Assembly (NCBI GenBank): GCA_963729165.1
Contig: CAVSMM010000014.1
Span: 78,372-142,371, forward strand
Direction of reading: 5' to 3'
DNA from: JACCZX01 sp963729165
Lineage (GTDB): Bacteria > Pseudomonadota > Gammaproteobacteria > Burkholderiales > Burkholderiaceae_F
DNA: 64,000 bases
In this document: one piece after another, positions 28,460-36,027 of the stretch
Position numbering within the stretch: position 1 is the stretch's first letter
Layout: each line of letters begins with the position of its first letter
Position numbers and translations under genes: made by a program
Notes under the pieces: generated by a model
Databases searched by the model: none
What the model was told of the DNA's origin: nothing
What the model saw: only the letters and a program-made list of their open reading frames with translations

Positions 28460-29611
28460 ATGGCAAAGCGGGATTACTACGATGTTCTCGGCGTCGGTAA
28501 AGACGCCTCGGACGACGACATCAAGAAGGCTTATCGCAAGCACGCGATGAAGCACCACCCTGATCGCAATCAGGGCGACAAATCAAAAGCCTCGGAAGAA
28601 AAATTCAAGGAGGCCAAAGAAGCGTACGAGATGCTGTCGGACCCGCAGAAGAAAGCGGCGTATGACCGCTTCGGCCACGCGGGAGTCGATCCGAACATGG
28701 GCGGCTTCGGCCGCAGCGCCGGCGCAGATGGCTTCGGCGGCTTCGCCGATGCGTTCGGCGACATTTTTGGGGACATTTTCGGTGCCGGCGCTGCCGGCCG
28801 TGCAGGCGGTCGAAGCGCGGTGTATCGCGGCGCTGACCTGCGCTACAGCATGGATCTGACGCTTGAGCAGGCGGCCAATGGCTACGCGACCGACATTCGT
28901 GTGCCGAGCTGGGAAACCTGCGACGTGTGCAAGGGCGCGGGTGCGAAGCCCGGCACCAGCAGCAAGACGTGCGGTACCTGCAACGGCGCCGGCAACGTGC
29001 GCATGTCGCAGGGGTTTTTCTCAATCCAGCAGACATGCCCCACATGCCGCGGCTCGGGCAAAGTGATTCCCGATCCATGCACCAATTGTCAGGGCGCCGG
29101 GCGCATCAAGCAGAACAAGGTGCTCGAAGTCAGTATTCCGGCCGGCATCGACGAAGGCCAGCGGATCCGCTTGAGCGGCAAGGGCGAGCCCGGCATGAAC
29201 GGCGGCCCTCCCGGCGATCTGTACGTCGAGATCCATATCAAGCCGCACGACGTGTTTCAGCGCGACGGTGACGATCTGCACTGCGAAGTCCCGATCGGAT
29301 TTCCCGCCGCAGCGCTGGGTGGTGAGATCGAAGTGCCGACGCTGGGTGGCAAGGCGAGCATCAACATTACCGAAGGCACGCAGACCGGCAAGACGTTCCG
29401 CCTGCGAGGCAAGGGCATCAAGGGCGTGCGTGCGAGTTACCCCGGCGATCTCTACTGCCACATCGTCGTCGAGACTCCGATGCGCTTGACCGAGAAGCAG
29501 AAGAAACTGCTACGCGAGTTCGACATATCGTTGGCCGAAGGTGGGGAGAAGCACTCGCCGCGGTCGAAAAGCTTCGTCGACAAGATGAAGGGTTTTTTTA
29601 CCGCCGAGTAG
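28460..29611 (+). CDS. dnaJ: Chaperone DnaJ (Hsp40)
   Basis: Stimulates DnaK ATPase and delivers substrates. 383 residues. J domain with HHPDRNQGD (HPD at about 33-35), Gly/Phe-rich linker (about 75-115), and four zinc-binding repeats CDVCKGAG, CGTCNGAG, CPTCRGSG, CTNCQGAG. The C-terminal substrate domain follows. GAGGGG precedes the ATG. Ends before modA with an 88-nt gap. Confidence 0.97.
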   Translation: MAKRDYYDVLGVGKDASDDDIKKAYRKHAMKHHPDRNQGDKSKASEEKFKEAKEAYEMLSDPQKKAAYDRFGHAGVDPNMGGFGRSAGADGFGGFADAFGDIFGDIFGAGAAGRAGGRSAVYRGADLRYSMDLTLEQAANGYATDIRVPSWETCDVCKGAGAKPGTSSKTCGTCNGAGNVRMSQGFFSIQQTCPTCRGSGKVIPDPCTNCQGAGRIKQNKVLEVSIPAGIDEGQRIRLSGKGEPGMNGGPPGDLYVEIHIKPHDVFQRDGDDLHCEVPIGFPAAALGGEIEVPTLGGKASINITEGTQTGKTFRLRGKGIKGVRASYPGDLYCHIVVETPMRLTEKQKKLLREFDISLAEGGEKHSPRSKSFVDKMKGFFTAE

Positions 29612-29668
29612 CCGCCCGGCTGCCGACTTAGCCGATTGCCCGCTGCTGCGGGAGAAGGTACAGTGCAC

Positions 29669-29694
29669 ATCCTATTTCTGTGCAACTATAGGAT
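29669..29694 (+). promoter_or_regulatory. Dyad at the modA start, candidate ModE operator
   Basis: ATCCTAT (29669-29675) and ATAGGAT (29688-29694), a perfect 7-bp inverted repeat with a 12-nt spacer, ends 5 nt before the modA ATG. ModE operators are AT-rich dyads with TAT/ATA arms at molybdate operons. Position and symmetry fit, but the match is not exact. Confidence 0.5.
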
Positions 29695-29699
29695 GCTCG

Positions 29700-30479
29700 A
29701 TGTGCATGTACGTTACGCGGCTGTGTTTCCTGCTGAAGTCGCTGCTCGTCCTGTCGTTGCTTGTCATCGGTCAACTCCCTGCCGCGCAGGCTGACGAGAT
29801 CAACGTCGCAGTGGCGGCAAATTTCGCCGCACCGATGAATGCCATCGCTTCCGCGTTCGAGCGGGATAGCGGTCACAAAGCCAAACTCGCATTCGGCTCC
29901 TCAGGGCGCTTCTATGCGCAGATTAAAAACGGGGCGCCTTTTCAGGTCTTTCTGTCTGCCGATGATGAAACGCCGGCCAAGTTGGCACAGGAAGGGCTTG
30001 CGGAACTCGCGAGCCAGTTCACATACGCCATTGGCCGCCTGGTGCTCTGGTCGGCCAAACCCGGCTTTGTCGACGCGACGGGAAATATCCTCAGGTACGG
30101 CAAGTTCACCAAGCTCGCGATAGCCAACCCGAAGACGGCCCCGTACGGAAAGGCCGCCATTGAGACGTTGACCAAGCTTGGATTGCTTGCGACCGTCGAG
30201 CCTAAGTTCGTGCAGGGAGAAAACATCGCACAGACGTTCCAGTTTGCGCAGACTGGAAACGCCGACCTCGCGTTCATCGCCTTGTCGCAAGTGACGAAGG
30301 ATGGCAAAGCGATCGAAGGGTCGGCCTGGGTCGTACCCGAAGAAATGCACGAACCGATTCGTCAGGATGCGATCCTGCTGTCAGCGGGACGAGGCAACGC
30401 CGCGGCAGAGGCATTGTTGAACTATCTGAAGACAGAGAACGCAAAGGCCGTTATCCGTTCGTTCGGTTACGGACTCTGA
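29700..30479 (+). CDS. modA: Molybdate ABC transporter, periplasmic binding protein
   Basis: 259 residues. Signal peptide with hydrophobic LCFLLKSLLVLSLLVIG, cleaved near AQADEI, then the ModA body: VAVAANFAAPMNAIASAF, FGSSGRFYAQIKNGAPF, and SADDETPAKL. It has oxyanion-contacting Ser residues in the GSSG region. Binds molybdate (possibly tungstate) and delivers it to ModBC. First gene of modABC, with a dyad immediately before its ATG. Confidence 0.93.
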   Translation: MCMYVTRLCFLLKSLLVLSLLVIGQLPAAQADEINVAVAANFAAPMNAIASAFERDSGHKAKLAFGSSGRFYAQIKNGAPFQVFLSADDETPAKLAQEGLAELASQFTYAIGRLVLWSAKPGFVDATGNILRYGKFTKLAIANPKTAPYGKAAIETLTKLGLLATVEPKFVQGENIAQTFQFAQTGNADLAFIALSQVTKDGKAIEGSAWVVPEEMHEPIRQDAILLSAGRGNAAAEALLNYLKTENAKAVIRSFGYGL

Positions 30480-30492
30480 CGCCGAGCCCCCT

Positions 30493-31179
30493 ATGGGATT
30501 CAGCGCAGCCGATCTCGGTGCCATATGGCTCACGCTGCGACTCGCAACGATGGTCACGTTGCTTTTGCTGCTGATCGGCACCCCGATTGCGTGGTGGCTC
30601 TCGCGTACCAGGTCGTTGTTGAAGGGGCCGATCAGCGCGCTGGTCGCATTGCCGCTGGTACTGCCGCCGACGGTCCTGGGGTTTTATCTGCTGCTGGCGA
30701 TGGGCCCGAACGGACCGGTCGGTCAACTCACGCAATCCATGGGCGTGGGACTGTTGCCCTTCACTTTCTGGGGTTTGGTAGTAGCTTCGGTCTTCTACTC
30801 GATGCCGTTCGTCGTGCAGCCGATTCAGAACGCCTTCGAGTCGATCGGTGAGCGACCATTTGAGGTGGCGGCGACTCTGCGAGCGGGGCCATGGGACCGA
30901 TTCTTCTCGGTCGCGCTTCCCATGTCGAAGTCGGGCTTCATCACCGCGTCCATTCTTGGATTTGCTCATACCGTTGGCGAGTTCGGCGTCGTGTTGATGA
31001 TTGGCGGCAACATTCCGGACAAGACGCGTGTCGTATCGGTGCAGATTTACGACCATGTCGAAGCACTCGAGTACACCGAGGCACATTGGCTCTCCGCCGC
31101 CATGGTGATTTTTTCCTTCGTTGTTCTGCTGACGCTGTACACCTTCAACCGTAAGAGAAGGAAGGTTCGAAGTGAATGA
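30493..31179 (+). CDS. modB: Molybdate ABC transporter permease
   Basis: 228 residues with about five membrane helices. The EAA-type ABC contact loop is RPFEVAATLRAGPWDRFFSV. The periplasmic loop MGPNGPVGQL and the C-terminal AHTVGEFGVVLMIGGNIP are typical of ModB. It follows modA by 13 nt and overlaps modC by 8 nt, so the three genes are one operon. Confidence 0.95.
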   Translation: MGFSAADLGAIWLTLRLATMVTLLLLLIGTPIAWWLSRTRSLLKGPISALVALPLVLPPTVLGFYLLLAMGPNGPVGQLTQSMGVGLLPFTFWGLVVASVFYSMPFVVQPIQNAFESIGERPFEVAATLRAGPWDRFFSVALPMSKSGFITASILGFAHTVGEFGVVLMIGGNIPDKTRVVSVQIYDHVEALEYTEAHWLSAAMVIFSFVVLLTLYTFNRKRRKVRSE

Positions 31180-32248
31180 AGGCGTTCGCGCTCGCGTTGA
31201 CTTGAGCTTCGGCGAGTTCACGCTCGACGTTGATCTCCACTTGCCTGGGCGCGGCGTCACGGCGTTTTTCGGTCCATCGGGCTCGGGCAAGACCACGCTG
31301 TTGCGATGTATCGCAGGCCTGCAATCGACGCATCGCGGTTTGATTTCGGTCAACGGTGAAACCTGGCAGGACGAACAAACGTTTGTCTCAGTGCATCGGC
31401 GCCCGCTGGGGTATGTGTTCCAGGAGGCAAGCTTGTTCGGCCATCTTTCGGTGCGCAAGAACCTCGAATACGGACTGCATCGCGTGCCGGCGGACAAGCG
31501 CAGGGTGGTGCTGCAGGATGTTATTGACCTCCTCAGCATCGGTCCGATGCTGCGTCGCTCCTGCGAAAGCCTGTCCGGAGGCGAGCGTCAGCGGGTAGCG
31601 ATCGCGCGTGCGCTGGCGGTGAGTCCGCGCCTGCTGCTGATGGACGAACCGCTGGCTTCGCTGGACGGTGCGCGCAAGCAGGAAATACTGCCCTACCTGG
31701 AACGCTTGCACGACGACTTGGACATTCCTGTGCTCTACGTCAGTCATTCACCCGATGAAGTCGCCCGCCTCGCCGATCATGTCGTGCTGCTTGCAGAGGG
31801 CCGCGCGATCGCGCAGGGCGGGCTGCACCAGACACTTTCGCGTCTGGATCTGGCCGGCGCGCTCGCCGATGACGTGGGTGTCGTCATCGATGCCGTCGTT
31901 GCTGAGCACGACGACCTCGACCGTTTGAGCCGCCTTGAGTTTCCGGGCGGCAGCATCTGGGTGAGCCGATGCGCCGAGTCAGCGGGACGCCACATGCGCG
32001 TTCGGATTCAGGCGGGCGACGTGAGCCTTGCGATTCACAAAGCGGAGCAGAGCAGCTTCCTTAATGTGCTTTCCTGCAAGGTCGTCGAGCTCACGGCGGT
32101 CAACCCGCGCGGGCACGTGCTGGTGAAGCTCGATATGGCAGGAACGCCGCTCATTGCGCGCATCACGGAGCGTTCACGCAAACATCTGCAGATCGCGCCA
32201 GGTCAACCGCTATGGGCTCAGATCAAGAGTGTCGCGCTGCTGCGCTGA
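31172..32248 (+). CDS. modC: Molybdate ABC transporter ATPase
   Basis: 358 residues. Walker A FGPSGSGKTT, ABC signature LSGGERQRVAIARAL, Walker B LLLMDEPLASLD, and H-loop LYVSHSPDEV. The C-terminal MOP domain (about residues 290-355, SSFLNVLSCKVVEL) binds oxyanion and regulates transport in this family. GTG start overlapping modB. Convergent with the ModE-like regulator 54 nt away. Confidence 0.95.
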   Translation: MNEGVRARVDLSFGEFTLDVDLHLPGRGVTAFFGPSGSGKTTLLRCIAGLQSTHRGLISVNGETWQDEQTFVSVHRRPLGYVFQEASLFGHLSVRKNLEYGLHRVPADKRRVVLQDVIDLLSIGPMLRRSCESLSGGERQRVAIARALAVSPRLLLMDEPLASLDGARKQEILPYLERLHDDLDIPVLYVSHSPDEVARLADHVVLLAEGRAIAQGGLHQTLSRLDLAGALADDVGVVIDAVVAEHDDLDRLSRLEFPGGSIWVSRCAESAGRHMRVRIQAGDVSLAIHKAEQSSFLNVLSCKVVELTAVNPRGHVLVKLDMAGTPLIARITERSRKHLQIAPGQPLWAQIKSVALLR

Positions 32249-32302
32249 GAAGGTCTTCCGCGCTAGCGCGTGCCGCCAGCGTATCGGCGCGTACCGCGAG
32301 CC

Positions 32303-32680
32303 TTAAGCGCGCTTACCTGCGGGCGTGCGAGAGGCTCGACGAGACGAGCGGCTCGCCGCACTAAGCTCCTTCATCGCGGTGCTGGTGGCCTGAGTGGCGC
32401 GCTTCTCGATCGAGCGGTACAACGCGACGACGTGTTTTCCGAACGGTGTCAGCTGTGTGCTGCCACCCACGTTGCGGCCCGGTAAAGACATGCTGACCGG
32501 TTCCGTAAACAATTCATTAGTGGCCGCCAGCAACTCCCACGCGCGCTTGTAGGACATTTGCATCGAGCGCGCTGCCGCTGCCAGCGAGCCGGTGCGCGCG
32601 ATGTGCTCGAGCAACTCGACTTTGCCGTGGCCCAGCCAACCTCGCTCGAGCTCGACGCGCAGTGTCAGGGAGGCCGGCAT
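32303..32680 (-). CDS. modE: ModE-like molybdate-responsive regulator, DNA-binding domain only
   Basis: 125 residues. A LysR-type winged helix (ELLEHIARTGSLAAAARSMQMSYKRAWELL) matches the N-terminal domain of ModE. The two MOP molybdate-binding repeats of E. coli ModE are absent, and the C-terminus is a basic, low-complexity Ser/Ala/Arg tail. Single-domain forms are common in betaproteobacteria. It ends 54 nt from convergent modC. On its own strand it is 9 nt from the DUF4019 gene. Confidence 0.85.
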   Translation of the reverse strand: MPASLTLRVELERGWLGHGKVELLEHIARTGSLAAAARSMQMSYKRAWELLAATNELFTEPVSMSLPGRNVGGSTQLTPFGKHVVALYRSIEKRATQATSTAMKELSAASRSSRRASRTPAGKRA

Positions 32681-32689
32681 TAGTCAGCG

Positions 32690-33166
32690 CTAGCGAATCG
32701 AGTATCCCGTTGGCCGCCAGACGCCGTCCTGGAAGGCAAGCGTGACGACCTCTTCGGCACCGTCTTTCTTTTCGAAATTCGTTCGATAACGAACGGTCAC
32801 ATATTGACCGTCCGGCACGCCCGGCAAAGAAGTCTTGTAGCCAGCGGCTTCGACCGTGCGAGACTTCATCGCACCAAAGGGCGCCCGCGTGGACGGCAAC
32901 GAGTCGACCCATTGCTCGCGCGTCACGCGCTGGCGGAAAAGCCCTGCGCATTCATCCCAGGCCTTGGCGTACTCGCCACGATCCAGAAGGCCGAGCCACT
33001 TCTCGCCGGCGGCCTGCGCGGCAAGCTCGCGAAAGGCATTCGAGGAATCGCCGGCCGGCATCGTGACCGAAGCGCCAGACGTCGGCGGAGTCGCTGACTT
33101 CATCTGTGCAAGGGCGGTAGCAGCGTGAAGCGACAGGACAACGAGCAGCAAGCGAAAGATCATCAT
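32690..33166 (-). CDS. Exported DUF4019 family protein
   Basis: 158 residues. Signal peptide MMIFRLLLVVLSLHAATALA, then the DUF4019 region: AAGEKWLGLLDRGEYAKAWDEC, VTREQWVDSLPSTRAPFGAMKSR, DGQYVTVRYRTNFEKK and WRPTGYSIR. Function unknown. Lies between scpA (18 nt) and the ModE-like gene (9 nt) on one strand, so probably co-transcribed with them. Confidence 0.85.
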   Translation of the reverse strand: MMIFRLLLVVLSLHAATALAQMKSATPPTSGASVTMPAGDSSNAFRELAAQAAGEKWLGLLDRGEYAKAWDECAGLFRQRVTREQWVDSLPSTRAPFGAMKSRTVEAAGYKTSLPGVPDGQYVTVRYRTNFEKKDGAEEVVTLAFQDGVWRPTGYSIR

Positions 33167-33184
33167 GGGTACGAAGGCAATGGT

Positions 33185-34051
33185 TTAGCTGGGTGAATAG
33201 GCCAATCGAATGTAGATCGGAGCAAAGGGCGCCGCCTGAGTGATATCGATCAGCGCCTCGCGTGCAAGTTCCAGCAGCGCCAAAAAATGCACGATGGCCA
33301 CTGCAACGCCGCGCGCCGGGTCGAAAAGATCGCCAAACTCGATGAACTTTTTGTGCTGCAGCGCTTTCAGGATCGAGCTCATGTGCTCGCGTACCGAGAG
33401 CTCTTCGCGGTTAATGTGGTGGCGGGCAATCAGGTGTGCGCGCTTGACGACGTCGGCCCACGCATCACGCAGATCGATTACGTTGACTTGCGGGAAGCGC
33501 TTCTCGAGCGATTGCTCGATCACCACGGTTGCGCGCAGAAAGTCGCGCCCGATGCGTGGCAATTCGTCGAGGCGCTGCGCGGCGAGCTTCATGCGCTCGT
33601 ATTCGAGCAGCCGGCGCACGAGTTCGGCACGCGGGTCGTCGCTTTCTTCTCCGCTGTCCGTCTTCCGCACCGGCAGCAACATGCGCGATTTGATCTCGAT
33701 CAGCAGCGCGGCCATCAGCAAATACTCGGCAGCCAATTCAAGGTTCTTGGCACGGATCTGATCGATGTACGTCAGGTACTGCAGCGTCAACGGCGCCATC
33801 GGGATATCGAGCACGTTGAAATGCTGCTTGCGAATCAGATACAGCAGCAGATCGAGCGGCCCTTCGAACGCCTCGAGAAAGATCTCGAGCGCGTCGGGTG
33901 GGATGTAGAGATCGTCGGGAAGCCGGAACAATGGCTCCCCGTACAGACGCGCGAGGGCGACATTGTCGACCGTGTCCGGCGGACCGCCGGCAGCCCGCCG
34001 TTCCAGTGCCACGCCCTCCGAAGCGAATAAATCCGATGCGCCAGCGTTCAA
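33185..34051 (-). CDS. scpA: Segregation and condensation protein A
   Basis: Kleisin subunit of the SMC-ScpAB condensin. The conserved core FEGPLDLLLYLIRKQHFNVLDIPMAPLTLQYL is at about residues 63-94, and the C-terminal winged helix at the end contacts the SMC head. 288 residues. Start is a TTG adjoining the stop of DUF3460; no in-frame ATG exists near the N-terminus. The ScpB gene is not in the window. Confidence 0.93.
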   Translation of the reverse strand: MNAGASDLFASEGVALERRAAGGPPDTVDNVALARLYGEPLFRLPDDLYIPPDALEIFLEAFEGPLDLLLYLIRKQHFNVLDIPMAPLTLQYLTYIDQIRAKNLELAAEYLLMAALLIEIKSRMLLPVRKTDSGEESDDPRAELVRRLLEYERMKLAAQRLDELPRIGRDFLRATVVIEQSLEKRFPQVNVIDLRDAWADVVKRAHLIARHHINREELSVREHMSSILKALQHKKFIEFGDLFDPARGVAVAIVHFLALLELAREALIDITQAAPFAPIYIRLAYSPS

Positions 34052-34261
34052 CTACTTCGCCTCGCTTACCGGAAGCGTCGACCCATACACGTAGGCCGGC
34101 TGCGGAACGTCGGACGCCTCGTAGCGCTTGTAGAGATCGGCGTCGATATTTTTGTCCCAGAACATGGCTCGGCCTTCGCGCTGGCCGCGCTCGATCTCGG
34201 GGTTTTTTTGCTTCAGCTCGCGCAGGAAGCGCGTGATGTCGGATTCGTAACCGCTTTTCAT
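34052..34261 (-). CDS. DUF3460 family small protein
   Basis: 69 residues: YESDITRFLRELKQKNPEIERGQREGRAMFWDK, the signature of DUF3460, which is found almost only in betaproteobacteria and often next to scpA. Charged, helical, no signal peptide. Its stop codon abuts the scpA start, which suggests coupled translation. Function unknown. Confidence 0.9.
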   Translation of the reverse strand: MKSGYESDITRFLRELKQKNPEIERGQREGRAMFWDKNIDADLYKRYEASDVPQPAYVYGSTLPVSEAK

Positions 34262-34295
34262 GGTCTGCCGGTAAAGGATAGTTTCAGCGTGGATT

Positions 34296-36017
34296 TTAGG
34301 CGCTTACCAACAACGCGTTGGCGCGCGCGATCGCAGCAGGCATATCGGCCACCACATTGTCACCGCCGAGTCTCGCGATGAAGCCCGAGCGCGCCAGCAT
34401 CGACGAAGGTTGCTCGTGCGGGCCCGCAAGAATCAGTGTTCCGCCACGCTTGGAAAGTTGTCTGCGTAACGTATCCAGCGCATCGACTCCGGTCGTATCG
34501 AGCGAGATCAGAAGCGCCAGGTCAAAGATGATGACGCGTGGCGCCAGCTCGCCCACATACCGTGACGGATCGTTGATGGCTTCGAGCTTCGAAACTGCGC
34601 CGAAGAACAGTGAGCCGAACAGCCGGTACGCCTCCACTCCGCGCAGAGCGTCGGCCGGCGCGAGTGCAACCGACTCGATGCGCGTGACCTGCGATATCCG
34701 GTAGATGAAAAACAGGCTGGCGAGGATCAATCCGACTTCGACCGCCACCGTGATGTCGAAGATCACCGTCAGAAAGAAAGTGGCCAGCAGGATGGTTCGA
34801 TATGTGACCGGAAAGTTTTTAAGGCGCGCGAACTCGTGCCACTCACCCATGTTCCACGCCACCAGCATCAAAATGGCGGCCAGTACCGCCAGCGGAATAC
34901 TCGCAGCGAGCGGTGCGGCGATCAAAACGATTGCGAGCAGCGTCAGGGCATGAACGATGCCGGCGATCGGGCTCACCGCGCCACTTTTGACGTTGGTCAC
35001 AGTGCGTGCGATCGTGCCGGTTGCCGGGAGTCCGCCAAAGAGCGGCGTAACGAAATTGGCGATGCCCTGTGCCATTAGCTCCTGATTGGGATCATGCCGG
35101 TCGTCGATCAGCTTGTCGGCGATGCGCGCGCACAGCAGCGACTCGACCGCGCCGAGAAGTGCGATCGTCATCGTCGGTGCGACCAGCTGCTTGACGAGCT
35201 CCCACGAGAAGGTCGGCAGCTGAAGAGACGGCAGCTCCTGCGGAATCCCACCGAATTTGCTGCCGATCGTTTCCACCGGCACGTCCAACAACGCCACGAT
35301 TGCAGTAGCGAGTACCAGCGCTACGATCGTTCCCGGCACATGCCTGACGAAACGCTGCCCGCGAGTGATCACCGCGGGGGCGGACAGTCGTGGCCAGAAC
35401 ACCATGATTGCGAGCGATCCCGCCGCGATCGCCACCGCGTAAGGGTTGATCGTGCCGAGCGCTCGCCCGATCAACTGCGCTTGCTGAAAAAAATCAGCCG
35501 GCATGCGATCGATCGAAAGCCCGAGAAAGTCCTTCAACTGCGACAGGATGATCAGAACTGCGATGCCATTGGTGAAGCCAATCACGATCGAGACCGGAAT
35601 AAAGCGAACCAGATAGCCGAGCCGAGTGAGCCCCATCACGAACAGCAGTACGCCGGCGCACATCGTCGAGATCAACAGGTTGGCGAAGCCGTACTTGGCG
35701 ATGATCCCGTAAATGATCACTATGAATGCACCGGCAGGCCCACCGATCTGCACCCGCGACCCACCCAGCGCAGAGATCAGGAATCCAGCGATGATCGCCG
35801 TAAAGAGTCCCTGCTCCGGCTTTGCTCCGCTGGCGATGCCGAAAGCCATTGCCAGCGGCAGGGCAACGATGCCGACGGTTACCCCTGCCGATAGATCCTT
35901 GACGAACTTAGCGCGGTCGTAGTCGCGTAAGGAGTCGAGCAGATAGGGATGAAACGGAGCAAGCTGCAAGCGAGCCAGGCGAGCTCGCCACAGCTCAAAC
36001 GCATCCGTCGTGGCCAT
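34296..36017 (-). CDS. SulP family inorganic anion transporter
   Basis: 573 residues. Eleven or more membrane helices of the SulP/SLC26 fold, with the signature DLSAGVTVGIVALPLAMAFGIASG near the N-terminus and IGGPAGAFIVIIYG following. A C-terminal cytoplasmic STAS domain (about 440-560, VIIFDLALLISLDTTGVDALD) is present. Carries sulfate, bicarbonate or other anions; which one cannot be told from sequence. Starts 11 nt after the metG stop. Confidence 0.93.
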   Translation of the reverse strand: MATTDAFELWRARLARLQLAPFHPYLLDSLRDYDRAKFVKDLSAGVTVGIVALPLAMAFGIASGAKPEQGLFTAIIAGFLISALGGSRVQIGGPAGAFIVIIYGIIAKYGFANLLISTMCAGVLLFVMGLTRLGYLVRFIPVSIVIGFTNGIAVLIILSQLKDFLGLSIDRMPADFFQQAQLIGRALGTINPYAVAIAAGSLAIMVFWPRLSAPAVITRGQRFVRHVPGTIVALVLATAIVALLDVPVETIGSKFGGIPQELPSLQLPTFSWELVKQLVAPTMTIALLGAVESLLCARIADKLIDDRHDPNQELMAQGIANFVTPLFGGLPATGTIARTVTNVKSGAVSPIAGIVHALTLLAIVLIAAPLAASIPLAVLAAILMLVAWNMGEWHEFARLKNFPVTYRTILLATFFLTVIFDITVAVEVGLILASLFFIYRISQVTRIESVALAPADALRGVEAYRLFGSLFFGAVSKLEAINDPSRYVGELAPRVIIFDLALLISLDTTGVDALDTLRRQLSKRGGTLILAGPHEQPSSMLARSGFIARLGGDNVVADMPAAIARANALLVSA

Positions 36018-36027
36018 GTCGCCGACG

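Noticed and set aside
30451..31539. Minus-strand open frame of 362 codons opposite modB and modC
   Set aside because: Low-complexity Ser/Arg/Gln translation, fully contained in the antisense of two clear genes.
35094..35894. Plus-strand open frame of 266 codons inside the SulP gene
   Set aside because: Arg/Asp/His-rich antisense translation of a membrane protein; no start signal or homology.
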